A stretch of 51,216 nucleotides of DNA from an uncultured Anaeroplasma sp. (GTDB lineage Bacteria; Bacillota_I; Bacilli_A; Acholeplasmatales; Anaeroplasmataceae): contig CAKQBG010000007.1 of assembly GCA_934216145.1 (NCBI GenBank), forward strand, positions 1-51,216. The letters are read 5' to 3'. This document shows, one piece after another, positions 8,742 through 18,277 of the stretch. The notes beneath the pieces are model-generated. The model searched no databases. It was not told the DNA's origin and saw nothing but the letters and a program-made list of their open reading frames with translations. Made by a program: the position numbers and the translations under genes. Numbering within the stretch: position 1 is the stretch's first letter; every line of letters begins with the position of its first letter.

Positions 8742-8791
8742 GACTGTATTAAAGTAGCTATTTTATAGTGAAAATAATACAGTCTTTTTTT
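8742..8791 (+). terminator. Terminator of adhE-yhbY
   Basis: A perfect 10-bp stem GACTGTATTA / TAATACAGTC (8742-8751, 8775-8784) with a further CTAT/ATAG pairing inside, followed by a run of T. Confidence 0.9.
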
Positions 8792-8907
8792 AGTGAATAA
8801 GTTCAGTATATATTTTAAATTATAAATGCTAGTAGTATTTATGTAGAAAATATGTTATAGTATTAATGTTTAGATAAAAAAATAAATTTAGTTGGAGATA
8901 GTGTACT

Positions 8908-10299
8908 ATGAATTATATGGATATTATTAACTTAATATTTGCTATTATTTTGGGAATATATTCTCTTATGGTTTTACATTTTGTTGTCTTTTTTATTATT
9001 GGATTATTTAAAAGAAAAAAATTTCCAGAAACAACAGTTATGAATAAGTATGGATTGATTATTCCAGCAAGAAATGAAGAAAATGTTGTAGGAAATTTAA
9101 TTGAAAGTATTCAAAAATGTAAATACCCACAAGACAAACTTCATATCTTTGTAATAGCTCATAATTGTACTGATAAAACGGCTGAGGTTGCTAGAAAATA
9201 TGGTGTTACAGTTTATGAATATAATAATCCAAATGAATGTACAATGGGCTATGCATTTAGATATTTATTTAAGCAAATAGAAAAGGATTATGAGACATCT
9301 AGTTTTGATGGATTTTTCTTATTTAATGCTGATAATGTAGTCGCAGAAGATTACTTTAATAAAATGAATGATGCCTTCCAGTATTATAATAAAAAGAATG
9401 TTATAACATCATTTAGAAATGGAAAAAATTTTGGTGCTAATTTAATTTCTGCATTATATGGTTTATATTTTGTTAATGGATGTAGATTTGAAAGTCGTGG
9501 TAGAAGCGTTTGTGGCTGTTCAACTAGAGTACAAGGTACAGGTTATGTAATTAGTTCAGATTTGGTAAAAAATGGCTGGAATTATGTAACATTGACAGAA
9601 GATTGGGAATTTACAACAGATCAGATATTAAACAATAATAGAATAGTTTATTGTGATGAAGCTGAATTCTTTGATGAACAGCCTACTAGTATGAAAATAA
9701 TGTGGCGACAAAGAGTTAGATGGTCTAGGGGACACTGGTTAGTATTTGTTCAAAAAATTAAAGATTTATTCAAAGGGTTATTTAATAAAGAAATAAAACA
9801 TAAATTTTCATTATATGATATCACTATGAATATTCTTCCTTTTTGTTTAATACTATTAGGTATTAATGTTTTACATTTTATTTTGTTATTATTTACACCA
9901 CTTTTTAGTGATATTAGCTTGCGATATGTTTTTTTTGATAATCCTTCATATGGATTTTTAGGAGATATAATTGCTAAAATGGCTGGTGTTACAAGTTGTT
10001 ATGACGTTTTAGGTGAAATATGGACAAAACTTTTATTTGGTAATGCTTATATGTTTGGTTTGGCTAGAACTTTTATATTATATTTAATTAGTATGTCCTT
10101 ATGGGGTGCATTAACATTTATTGTTGAGCATAAGAGAATAAAAAATATTTCTTTAGGCTTAAAAATATTAGCAGCCTTATGTTGGCCTCTATTTTTGATT
10201 ATTCAGTTTTTAATTGATATTCAAGCTGTTTTATCTAAGAATTTAGGCTGGAAGCCTATTCCTCATAAAGATAAAACAAATATAAATAATTTAAAATAA
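8908..10299 (+). CDS. Membrane glycosyltransferase family 2 (processive type)
   Basis: Predicted inverting glycosyltransferase that builds an exported or cell-surface polysaccharide. The 463-residue protein has an N-terminal membrane helix (about 8-34), a GT-A domain with IIPARNEE, a DADN-type metal site (FNADN), a LTEDWE acceptor-base motif and QRVRW, the QxxRW motif of processive enzymes, then about four C-terminal membrane helices. It resembles COG1215 (cellulose/poly-GlcNAc synthase-like) enzymes, but no PilZ domain or partner gene is seen, so the product is unknown. The start follows TTGGAGA. It is followed by a paralogue after a 13-bp hairpin. It contains a Cys-rich VCGCST stretch that the paralogue lacks. 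Confidence 0.85.
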   Translation: MNYMDIINLIFAIILGIYSLMVLHFVVFFIIGLFKRKKFPETTVMNKYGLIIPARNEENVVGNLIESIQKCKYPQDKLHIFVIAHNCTDKTAEVARKYGVTVYEYNNPNECTMGYAFRYLFKQIEKDYETSSFDGFFLFNADNVVAEDYFNKMNDAFQYYNKKNVITSFRNGKNFGANLISALYGLYFVNGCRFESRGRSVCGCSTRVQGTGYVISSDLVKNGWNYVTLTEDWEFTTDQILNNNRIVYCDEAEFFDEQPTSMKIMWRQRVRWSRGHWLVFVQKIKDLFKGLFNKEIKHKFSLYDITMNILPFCLILLGINVLHFILLLFTPLFSDISLRYVFFDNPSYGFLGDIIAKMAGVTSCYDVLGEIWTKLLFGNAYMFGLARTFILYLISMSLWGALTFIVEHKRIKNISLGLKILAALCWPLFLIIQFLIDIQAVLSKNLGWKPIPHKDKTNINNLK

Positions 10300-10302
10300 T
10301 AT

Positions 10303-10333
10303 ATGATAGGAACAATTTAGTTGTTCCTATCAT
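10303..10333 (+). other. Perfect 13-bp intercistronic hairpin
   Basis: Positions 10303-10315 are exactly complementary to 10321-10333, with a 5-base loop. No T run follows (GCTTTAAAGG), and the next gene's ribosome site AAAGGTG starts only about six bases later. It is therefore more likely an mRNA-stability, processing or attenuation element than a terminator. Confidence 0.75.
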
Positions 10334-10349
10334 GCTTTAAAGGTGTATT

Positions 10350-11729
10350 ATGGATTATTTTGATATTGTATATATTGTTTTTACAATAATAGTAACATTA
10401 TATTCTATATTGATGATTTTGTTTCTTATTTATGGGTTTGTTGGTATTTTTTGGAAAAGAAGATTTAAAGAAACAAATACAAAAAGTAAATTAGCTATTG
10501 TTGTCTCAGCTAGGAATGAAGATAATGTTATTAAAAATTTAATAGATAGTATTAAGAATTCTAATTATCCTAATGAATTAGTTAAAATATTTGTTGTTGC
10601 ACATAATTGTATAGATTCTACAGCCTTAGTAGCTAAAGAATCAGGTGCTATAGTTTATGATTATAACAATGAATTAGAATCAAGAAAAGGATATGCCTTA
10701 AAATACTTATTTGAAAAAATTGATGCTGATTATGGTATATCATCCTTTGATGGATACATTATATTAGACTCTGATAATACTGTATCAAGTAATTATTTAT
10801 CTAAAATGAATGATGCTTTTATTGCGAATAAAAGAAAATGTATAATTACCTCATATCGTAATTCAAGTAATTTTGGGGATAATGTTATAAGTGCACAATA
10901 TGGACTATTTTTCATGATGGCTAATAGATTAGGCTTAAGAGGAAGAGCAGTTTTAAATGCTACAGGAAGAATTTCAGGTACTGGCTTTTTGGTGCCAAGT
11001 GAATATTTGGTTGATGGCTGGAAATATACCTCATTAACTGAGGATTTAGAAATGAGCGCATCAGAAATTTCTAATAATCATAAAATTATCTATTGTGATG
11101 AGGCAGAATTCTTTGATGAACAGCCCACTAAATTTAGTATTATGTATAAACAAAGATTAAGATGGGAAAAGGGATTATTAATAGTTTTTAAAGAGAAGAG
11201 TAGAATGCTTATTAAAGCTATATTCAATAAGAGTACTAAATTTAAAGTATCAACATACGATATGCTAATGAATATATTACCTGTTTCTTTAATTTTAGTT
11301 TGTATTTATTTATTAGAATTTGTATTTCTATTAGCTGGCTTTTTATTTATTCCTAATGTTAGTTTTTCTAGTATTTTTTTAAATACTGGAAGCTTTACAT
11401 ATTTAGGTGAATTATTTATAAATATTTTTAATATTCAAAATATTAATAGTTTTCTTTTTCAATTTTTCTTTTCTACTGGCTTAATTTATTCAATAGCTAA
11501 AGCTATTTTATTATTTATGCTAGCTTCGATTATTGGAGCTATTATTATTTATATTATTGAAAGAAAAAGAATAAAAAATGTATCATTAGGTATTAAAATT
11601 ATTTCATCATTATTATATCCAATTTTTATTATTCTTCAGTTTATTATTGATATTAATGCTTTATTTTTAAATAATGTAGCTTGGGATAGAATTCCTCATA
11701 AAGGCAAAAAAAATAGTAATAATAATTAA
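10350..11729 (+). CDS. Membrane glycosyltransferase family 2, paralogue of the preceding gene
   Basis: A 459-residue paralogue of the gene at 8908-10299 with the same architecture: N-terminal membrane helix, GT-A domain with VSARNED, a LDSDN metal site, LTEDLE, QRLRW (QxxRW), then about four C-terminal helices and the shared ending IPHKGK. All catalytic motifs are present, so both copies look active. Tandem paralogues may add different linkages, work on different sugars, or form a heteromer; the sequence does not decide. AAAGGTG precedes the ATG. The long runs of Ile/Leu/Phe are membrane segments and not a sign of decay. Confidence 0.83.
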   Translation: MDYFDIVYIVFTIIVTLYSILMILFLIYGFVGIFWKRRFKETNTKSKLAIVVSARNEDNVIKNLIDSIKNSNYPNELVKIFVVAHNCIDSTALVAKESGAIVYDYNNELESRKGYALKYLFEKIDADYGISSFDGYIILDSDNTVSSNYLSKMNDAFIANKRKCIITSYRNSSNFGDNVISAQYGLFFMMANRLGLRGRAVLNATGRISGTGFLVPSEYLVDGWKYTSLTEDLEMSASEISNNHKIIYCDEAEFFDEQPTKFSIMYKQRLRWEKGLLIVFKEKSRMLIKAIFNKSTKFKVSTYDMLMNILPVSLILVCIYLLEFVFLLAGFLFIPNVSFSSIFLNTGSFTYLGELFINIFNIQNINSFLFQFFFSTGLIYSIAKAILLFMLASIIGAIIIYIIERKRIKNVSLGIKIISSLLYPIFIILQFIIDINALFLNNVAWDRIPHKGKKNSNNN

Positions 11730-11789
11730 TTTTTGTTATAATAGTAATATATAATTTAAAAAGGAAGTGAAGGTCAATTTGACAATACT

Positions 11790-14411
11790 ATGAAAAGAAT
11801 GATTTTAGTCGATGGTAATTCATTAATGTATAGAGCGTACTATGGAATGAGTGCATCAGGTAATATTCAACAAAACTCTAAGGGTTTATATACTAATGCT
11901 ATTTATGCTTTTGCAAGAATGATGAATCATTTAATTAATAGTGAATATGATAATATATTAGTCGCATTTGATGCAGGTAAAAAAACAATAAGACATGAAA
12001 TTATGGCTGATTATAAGGCTGGACGTCCGCCTATGCCTGATGAATTTAGAATGCAAATTGCTTATATTAAGCAATTCTTAGACATTATGAATATTAAGCA
12101 ATATGAACAGCCATTATATGAGGCTGATGATATTATAGGTACAATGTCAAAAAGAGCAGAGGAGGCTGGATATCATGTTGATATATATTCCTCTGATAAA
12201 GATTTACTTCAATTAATTAGCGATAATACTACAGTTCATTTAACTAAAAAGGGAATGACTGATTTAGAGGACTATACTCCTGATATATTCTATGAAAGAT
12301 ATAACATTAAATACACTCAATTTATTGATTTAAAGGCACTAATGGGAGATAAGAGTGATAACTTACCTGGTATTCCTGGAATAGGTGAAAAAAAGGCGGT
12401 TAAATACCTTCAAAGCTATGAAACATTAGATGAAATTATTGCTCATAAGGATGAAATAAAGGGTGCTGATGGTGAAAAGATAAGAAATAACTTTGAGAGT
12501 GCTAAAATATGCCAAAAAATGGCTACTATCATTCGTGATTTTGATATGAATATTTCACTTGAGGATACTAAACGTAGAGATTGTGATAAGGATAAGCTTA
12601 TTGCTTTTTATACTGAGCTTGAATTTAAGTCTTTATTAAAGGAAATGACTGTAGAAAAGCCTAAGCTAGATGAGCAATTTGATTATGAGGTTATAAAGGA
12701 TCCCTATCGATTTAGAGATATTTTAGTTCCTTATTCAGCTTTATATTTTGAAACATATGAATATAATTACCATAGATGTCCTATTTTAGCTATTGGTATT
12801 TCTAATAGCTTAGGTAATTTTATTGTTGAGCCTGAAATGATTTTCACTAGTATGGATTTTATGTTATTTTTATCTGATAAAACAAATCATAAATCTATAT
12901 TTGATTATAAAAAAGCCTATGTTTTATGTAAAAGATTAGATTTAGAATTACTTGGTGTTGATTTTGATTTATTATTAGGTACATATATTTTAAATCCAAG
13001 TATTACAAAAGAGGAATTTAAGCTTATAGCTGATTCTTATGGCTATAATAATACCTATTATGATGAACAAATATATGGTAAGGGTGCTAAAAAATGTATG
13101 CCTTTAAAGGAAAATATTTTTGTTCATACTGCTAAAAAGGCTAGAGCTATTTATGAATTAAAGGATAATGTTATAGATGAATTAAAGAAACGTGAACAAT
13201 ATTCTCTTTTAAGTGATATTGAAATACCATTATCAATTGTTTTAGGTAAAATGGAATATAATGGTATGACTGTAGATTTAAATGAATTAGAAAATCAAAG
13301 ATGTGATTTATATGATCAAATTACTAATTTAGAAAAGAAGATATATGATATTGCAGGACATACTTTTAATATATCATCTCCTAAGCAATTAGGTACATTA
13401 TTATTTGAGGAATTAGGTATTCCTTATCCAAAGAAAAAGGGTAATAGCTATTCAACCGATATTGATGTTTTAGAAGCTATTAAGGAATTAAATCCAATTG
13501 TTAATTATATAATTGAATATAGGGCTAAAACAAAACTTTATAATACATATATCATTGGTTTAAAGGATTTAGTTTATCCAGATAATAAGGTTCATACTAT
13601 TTTTCAGCAGGCATTAACTCAAACAGGTAGATTGTCTAGTATTGATCCTAATTTACAAAATATTCCAATTAGAACACCTGAAGGACATAAAATAAGAAAG
13701 ATGTTTATTCCTAGTAAGGAAGGAAACAGCCTTTATTCAGCGGATTATTCTCAGATTGAATTAAGAGTACTAGCTCATATGGCTAATGTTAAAAAGCTAA
13801 GAGAAGCATTTATAAGTGGAGATGATATACATTCTAAAACTGCTAGAGAAATATTCCATAAGGATGAGATAACACCAGAAGATAGAAGAAGAGCTAAAGC
13901 TGTTAATTTTGGTATTGTTTATGGTATTTCCGCTTTTGGACTTGCTTCAGATATTGGAGTTACTAACGCAATGGCAGCAGATTTTATTAAAAAATATTAT
14001 GAAGCTTATCCTGAAATAAAAGAATTTATGGATAATACTATAGAATTTTGTAAGGAAACAGGTTATGTTAAAACTATGAAGAATAGAATTAGATATATAC
14101 CTGAAATTAAGTCTAATGTTTATATGCAAAGAGAATTTGGTAAGCGTATGGCTATGAATGCACCAATTCAAGGTAGTGCAGCTGATATTATTAAAATAGC
14201 TATGATATTAGTTGATAATGAGCTTGAAAAGAATAATATGAATAGTAAAATGCTTGTTCAGGTTCATGATGAGCTTGTCTTTGAGGTCGAAAAAGGAGAA
14301 GAAGATAAGCTACAGAGAATCGTTAGAGATTCAATGCAAAATGCAGTAAAATTAAGTGTACCATTAATAGTAGATGATTCATTTGGTAGTAATTGGTACG
14401 AGGTAAAATAG
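11790..14411 (+). CDS. polA: DNA polymerase I
   Basis: Repair and Okazaki-fragment processing polymerase. The 873-residue protein has an N-terminal 5'-3' exonuclease (about 1-290: LVDGNS, YEADD, SSDKDLLQL, GDKSDNLPGIPGIG), a middle 3'-5' exonuclease-like domain and the C-terminal polymerase with DYSQIELR (metal Asp), the O-helix RRRAKAVNFGIVYG and VHDE. The middle domain lacks the normal proofreading acidic residues (YFETYE in place of FDTET, and the third motif lost), as in Bacillus Pol I. The ATG is the only sensible start but its nearest GGAAGTGAAGG lies about 17 bases away; a short GTG-started reading frame at 11767-11793 overlaps it (see findings). First gene of polA-mutM-coaE-dnaB-dnaI. 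Confidence 0.96.
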   Translation: MKRMILVDGNSLMYRAYYGMSASGNIQQNSKGLYTNAIYAFARMMNHLINSEYDNILVAFDAGKKTIRHEIMADYKAGRPPMPDEFRMQIAYIKQFLDIMNIKQYEQPLYEADDIIGTMSKRAEEAGYHVDIYSSDKDLLQLISDNTTVHLTKKGMTDLEDYTPDIFYERYNIKYTQFIDLKALMGDKSDNLPGIPGIGEKKAVKYLQSYETLDEIIAHKDEIKGADGEKIRNNFESAKICQKMATIIRDFDMNISLEDTKRRDCDKDKLIAFYTELEFKSLLKEMTVEKPKLDEQFDYEVIKDPYRFRDILVPYSALYFETYEYNYHRCPILAIGISNSLGNFIVEPEMIFTSMDFMLFLSDKTNHKSIFDYKKAYVLCKRLDLELLGVDFDLLLGTYILNPSITKEEFKLIADSYGYNNTYYDEQIYGKGAKKCMPLKENIFVHTAKKARAIYELKDNVIDELKKREQYSLLSDIEIPLSIVLGKMEYNGMTVDLNELENQRCDLYDQITNLEKKIYDIAGHTFNISSPKQLGTLLFEELGIPYPKKKGNSYSTDIDVLEAIKELNPIVNYIIEYRAKTKLYNTYIIGLKDLVYPDNKVHTIFQQALTQTGRLSSIDPNLQNIPIRTPEGHKIRKMFIPSKEGNSLYSADYSQIELRVLAHMANVKKLREAFISGDDIHSKTAREIFHKDEITPEDRRRAKAVNFGIVYGISAFGLASDIGVTNAMAADFIKKYYEAYPEIKEFMDNTIEFCKETGYVKTMKNRIRYIPEIKSNVYMQREFGKRMAMNAPIQGSAADIIKIAMILVDNELEKNNMNSKMLVQVHDELVFEVEKGEEDKLQRIVRDSMQNAVKLSVPLIVDDSFGSNWYEVK

Positions 14412-14420
14412 AGGTAAATT

Positions 14421-15236
14421 ATGCCAGAACTTCCAGAGGTTGAAACAGTTAGAAGAGTTCTTAATGAGGAATTAAGTGGTCTAGAAATTAAGGATATAGA
14501 TATTAGATATCCTAATATTATTGAAGATGATATTGATTATTTTAAAAATAATGTAATTAATAAGAAAATAGTTGGACTAGATAGATTAGGTAAGCATTTG
14601 ATATTTCTTTTTAATGATGGAGCTATGCTTAGTCATTTAAGAATGGAAGGAAAGTTTTTCTATGTTAATCCTGATTTTGAAATTAATAAGCATATTCATG
14701 TTATATTTCATTTATCTAATGGTAAGCTTTTATGCTATCAGGATGTAAGAAAGTTTGGTAGATTTTGTTATAGAGAAAATAAAGAATTATATACTACCCC
14801 ACCATTAGTTAATGTTGGAGTGGATTTAACTAAAAATAATAATCCTAATATTAATGAGCTTTATAAAAAAATAACTAATAAGAGAATTCCCATTAAGACT
14901 ACCTTACTTGATCAATCTATTATTGCAGGATTAGGTAATATTTATGTTGATGAGGTTTTATATGAATCTCATATTAATCCTAATAGAGCTTCTAATTTAG
15001 TTTCAATAGGGGATGTTTCAAATATTGTTTTAAATAGTGAGAAAATCTTTAATAATGCTATTTTGAATAAGGGTACAACTATTAGAAGCTATACTTCAAG
15101 TCTTGGAGTAATAGGAAATTATCAAAATTTTTTAAAAGTTCATACAAAAACTGAATGTCCTTGTTGCAAAAACACCTTAATTCGTGTTAAAATAGGTGGA
15201 AGAATGACTTATTTTTGTGAAAAATGTCAGAGGTGA
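14421..15236 (+). CDS. mutM: Formamidopyrimidine-DNA glycosylase
   Basis: Removes 8-oxoguanine and formamidopyrimidines and cuts the abasic strand. The 271-residue protein starts with PELPEVETVRR (after Met removal Pro is the nucleophile and the next Glu is catalytic), has the conserved Lys at about 58, and ends in a four-Cys zinc finger (CPCC ... CEKC) with the GGRMTYFC segment. It starts nine bases after polA stops, with AGAGGT spanning the junction, in the gene order of Bacillus. Stop is TGA. Confidence 0.96.
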   Translation: MPELPEVETVRRVLNEELSGLEIKDIDIRYPNIIEDDIDYFKNNVINKKIVGLDRLGKHLIFLFNDGAMLSHLRMEGKFFYVNPDFEINKHIHVIFHLSNGKLLCYQDVRKFGRFCYRENKELYTTPPLVNVGVDLTKNNNPNINELYKKITNKRIPIKTTLLDQSIIAGLGNIYVDEVLYESHINPNRASNLVSIGDVSNIVLNSEKIFNNAILNKGTTIRSYTSSLGVIGNYQNFLKVHTKTECPCCKNTLIRVKIGGRMTYFCEKCQR

Positions 15237-15238
15237 CT

Positions 15239-15832
15239 ATGATGAAGAAAGTAATTGGTATCACTGGTGGCATTGCAAGTGGTAAAAGTAATGTATGCAA
15301 TGTAATAAAAAATGAAGGTTATCAAATTATTGATAGCGATAAAATAAATAGAGATCTATCTTTAAAGGATGAACCTATTTATTTAAAGATAGTTGAGAAG
15401 TTTGGTACTGAATACTTAACTTCAGATGGTGAAATTGATAAAAAGAAGCTTGCGAAATTAATTTTTCATGACAGCAAGGCAAAAGAAGAACTTAATAATA
15501 TTTCTCATCCCATAATAATTAATGAAATTAAAAGACAAATTGATTTAGCTACTGATGATATTATTTTTGTTGAGATACCTCTATTATATGAGGCCCATCT
15601 TGAATATCTTTGTGATAAAGTTATTTGTGTCTTTTTAAATAAAAAAACACAGGTTGAACGTTTAATGCAAAGAGAAGGAATTGATGAGGACTATGCCTTA
15701 GAAAAAATTCATTCTCAAATGGATTTATATATTAAAAAGATTAAAGCTGATTTTGTAGTTGATTCAAAAGGTGATTTTGATGAAACTAAAAAGCAAGTTA
15801 TTAAAATATTAAAGGAAATAAAAGGAGCATAA
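15239..15832 (+). CDS. coaE: Dephospho-CoA kinase
   Basis: Last step of CoA synthesis: ATP-dependent 3'-phosphorylation of dephospho-CoA. The 197-residue protein has the P-loop GGIASGKS near the N-terminus, a DSDKI segment and the lid region with RLMQRE. The frame is open upstream, but GAGG at 15230-15233 fits the ATGs at 15239 or 15242; which of the two is used cannot be decided. It starts two bases after the mutM stop. Confidence 0.94.
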   Translation: MMKKVIGITGGIASGKSNVCNVIKNEGYQIIDSDKINRDLSLKDEPIYLKIVEKFGTEYLTSDGEIDKKKLAKLIFHDSKAKEELNNISHPIIINEIKRQIDLATDDIIFVEIPLLYEAHLEYLCDKVICVFLNKKTQVERLMQREGIDEDYALEKIHSQMDLYIKKIKADFVVDSKGDFDETKKQVIKILKEIKGA

Positions 15833-15836
15833 AAAG

Positions 15837-16184
15837 ATGATTACAATTGAAACTTCAGAAAATGCAAAGAGCTTAAATTTGCAAACACATTATTATAAGG
15901 CTTCATATCAACAAATTAAGGCTTTATATTTAGAGATTCTAAAAAGCCTTGGTCATAATATTGTTTCTGATAATGATGATTACAGTGAAATATATTCAGA
16001 AGTACCTCATATGGAGGTTATTGCGAAGATTATTATGCAAGACCCTAAGGAAACTTCAATTGATTTTTATATTAATTCAGATTTTTTAGTTGCTTCTAAA
16101 TCAAAGGCTTTTAAGTTTATTGAAACAGTTTTAAAGAAGATTGAAGAGAAGTACGAATTTAAAGGCGTTTCATTACATAAATAG
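15837..16184 (+). CDS. Small conserved-looking protein of unknown function
   Basis: A 115-residue protein, not recognised. It is predicted soluble and mixed alpha/beta, with no signal peptide, membrane segment or cysteine. The C-terminal third is lysine-rich and likely helical (about 88-108). AAAGGAG lies upstream and it begins four bases after coaE, so it belongs to the operon. In Bacillus this place between coaE and dnaB holds nrdR among others; this protein has no zinc ribbon or ATP-cone and is not NrdR. Location suggests a link to replication or repair, but that is inference only. Confidence 0.6.
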   Translation: MITIETSENAKSLNLQTHYYKASYQQIKALYLEILKSLGHNIVSDNDDYSEIYSEVPHMEVIAKIIMQDPKETSIDFYINSDFLVASKSKAFKFIETVLKKIEEKYEFKGVSLHK

Positions 16185-16192
16185 GTGATATT

Positions 16193-17365
16193 ATGGCTAA
16201 AAAGACATTTGATGTTCAATCTAAAATGACTATCATGTCTAGCTTCACTTTGTCAAATGATGACGTTTCATCCTTATCGCTATTATATGCACCACTTATT
16301 GGAAGTGATGCATTATTGCTTTATTTAGCCTTTGAATCTTTTCTAGAAAGAAATAATTTAAAGAGTGAGGATATAATACATCAGGATTTTCTAGAGATTT
16401 ATTCTTTAAATGCTAATAGTTTTTTAAAGGCTAGATATAAGCTTGAGGGTATTGGATTAATAAATACATATGTAAGGGATAATTCATTTATTTATGTAAT
16501 TTGTCCTCCTTTAACCCCTAAGAATTTCCTTAAGGATGCTACCTTGGGGTTATATTTATATTCTAAGGTTAGAAAAGAAACATTTGATTTAATTTGTAAG
16601 CATTTTAAAATTGAACGCGTTGATAAGGCGAATTTTGAAAATATAACTAAAAGCTTTGATGAGGTATTTGATTCAAAGGTTGATAGTAGTGTTACATATG
16701 AGAAATTCCAGTATATATTAGGTAAAAACCCTAGTAGAAGTATTAAACTTTCTACTGCTAATAAGATTGATTTTGATGAATTTGTTAAGAATATCAATTT
16801 GGATTTTCTTGAAACTGGTATTACAGATCAGTTTAAGAATCAAATTATTACTATTGCTTATGTTTATGATTTTGATATTTCAGAGATGATTTCATTATTT
16901 AATGATTCAATAAATAAAAGTGGTTTATATGATTATAGGCTTTTAAAGAAGAAGGCTAATCTATTATTTAATTATAAAAAGAATATGAGGGGACCTATTC
17001 TTGAGAGTAAGGATAATGATGATGTAACAGATAATGATTTAGTTAATTATCTTGAGAATGTTTCACCTAGTGATTTCCTAGAGGATATTATTCCTAATTA
17101 CCCACCAAAATATTTAGATATAATTAATGATATTTATATTAATATTGAACTTCCTAGAGGAGTTATTAATTGTATGATAATGAAAATAGTTAAGGAAAAG
17201 GCTGGAGAATTACCATCATTAAAGTATTTCCAAAAGGTTAGTGAATCCTGGATAAAGGATAATATATTCTCTACTGATGTGGCTATTAAATATGTTACTG
17301 AATATAAGGGTAAGGATGATACTAAGAAAGAGTATGATAAGTATGGAGGCTTTGATGTACTATGA
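16193..17365 (+). CDS. dnaB: Replication initiation and membrane attachment protein DnaB
   Basis: Helicase co-loader of low-GC Gram-positives; with DnaD and DnaI it places the replicative helicase at oriC and stalled forks. The 390-residue protein has the N-terminal winged-helix region typical of Bacillus DnaB (SSFTLSNDDVSSLSLLY...) and a C-terminal DnaB_2/DnaD-like helical domain (about 290-365, with YPPKYLDII and a SLKYFQKV-SWIKDNI end). It overlaps dnaI by ATGA. It is shorter than Bacillus DnaB (about 470). No dnaD is in the window. Confidence 0.88.
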   Translation: MAKKTFDVQSKMTIMSSFTLSNDDVSSLSLLYAPLIGSDALLLYLAFESFLERNNLKSEDIIHQDFLEIYSLNANSFLKARYKLEGIGLINTYVRDNSFIYVICPPLTPKNFLKDATLGLYLYSKVRKETFDLICKHFKIERVDKANFENITKSFDEVFDSKVDSSVTYEKFQYILGKNPSRSIKLSTANKIDFDEFVKNINLDFLETGITDQFKNQIITIAYVYDFDISEMISLFNDSINKSGLYDYRLLKKKANLLFNYKKNMRGPILESKDNDDVTDNDLVNYLENVSPSDFLEDIIPNYPPKYLDIINDIYINIELPRGVINCMIMKIVKEKAGELPSLKYFQKVSESWIKDNIFSTDVAIKYVTEYKGKDDTKKEYDKYGGFDVL

Positions 17366-18222
17366 AAAAGATTACAAAGGAATATGATGCAAATATTGTT
17401 GATGAATTCATAGAAAAGCTACAAGCTAGATTACCTCAATATCATATTGATATTAATAACGCAAATGATTTTGAAACATTATTAAATGAAAGAACTAATT
17501 GTAGTGAATGTAAGGGTATACATGATTGTAAGAACGAGCATAAAGGCTTTTATACTACTATAGCTGATGGTAATTTTTCTTTAACTGAATGTGATTATAA
17601 GAAAGAACTTAGAAAAGAAAATCTAAAGGATAGTCTTATTAAGACTTTATATTTACCTAAGAAAATATTAGAGGCTAATATTAAAGATTATTATGTTAAT
17701 TCTGAGAGTAGAAAAAAGATTTATAGCTCTATGACAAATTATATTACTAATTATAATCGTAATTCTTTAAATAAGGGATTATATTTGTTTGGTAATTTTT
17801 CTGTAGGAAAAACCTATACTCTTGCTTGTTTAGCTAATGAGCTAGCTAGAAATAATATTTCTTGCTTATTAATATATTTTCCTGATTTAGTTGCTGATTT
17901 AAAAAACGCAATTGGTACTCCTAGATATGAGGCATTAATTAATATGCTTAAAAGTGTTGATGTTTTAATGCTTGATGATTTAGGTAGTGAAAATATGACA
18001 CCTTGGTTAAGAGATGAGGTTGTTGGACCTATTGTTAATTATAGATTACTAGAGGGTAAATCTATTTTTATTTCCTCTAATATTACTCCTGGAGACTTAG
18101 TTAATCATTTCGCAATTGATAAGGCTCCTCAAAGTAGAATTAAGGGTGAAAGAATAGTTTCTAGACTTAAGGATTTAGTTACATCTATTTGTATGGATGA
18201 TTGTAATGTGATTAGAAGATAG
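17362..18222 (+). CDS. dnaI: Primosomal protein DnaI (helicase loader)
   Basis: AAA+ ATPase that loads the replicative helicase. The 286-residue protein has an N-terminal domain with a Cys/His cluster (CSEC ... HDCKNEH, about 51-66) that matches the zinc-binding N-domain of DnaI, then an AAA+ core with Walker A GNFSVGKT (about 141-148) and Walker B VLMLDDLG. The ATG overlaps the dnaB stop (ATGA), so the two are translationally coupled, as in Bacillus. The following gene, thrS, is separated by a T-box leader with its own promoter. Confidence 0.93.
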   Translation: MKKITKEYDANIVDEFIEKLQARLPQYHIDINNANDFETLLNERTNCSECKGIHDCKNEHKGFYTTIADGNFSLTECDYKKELRKENLKDSLIKTLYLPKKILEANIKDYYVNSESRKKIYSSMTNYITNYNRNSLNKGLYLFGNFSVGKTYTLACLANELARNNISCLLIYFPDLVADLKNAIGTPRYEALINMLKSVDVLMLDDLGSENMTPWLRDEVVGPIVNYRLLEGKSIFISSNITPGDLVNHFAIDKAPQSRIKGERIVSRLKDLVTSICMDDCNVIRR

Positions 18223-18242
18223 CTAAATTTTTGTGTTATCAC

Positions 18243-18271
18243 TTGAAATGTTTGGGGCTATTTGATATAAT
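18243..18271 (+). promoter_or_regulatory. Sigma-A-type promoter of the thrS leader
   Basis: TTGAAA (18243-18248), 17-base spacer, TATAAT (18266-18271), placing the 5' end of the leader near 18278. Confidence 0.75.
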
Positions 18272-18277
18272 ATTGGC

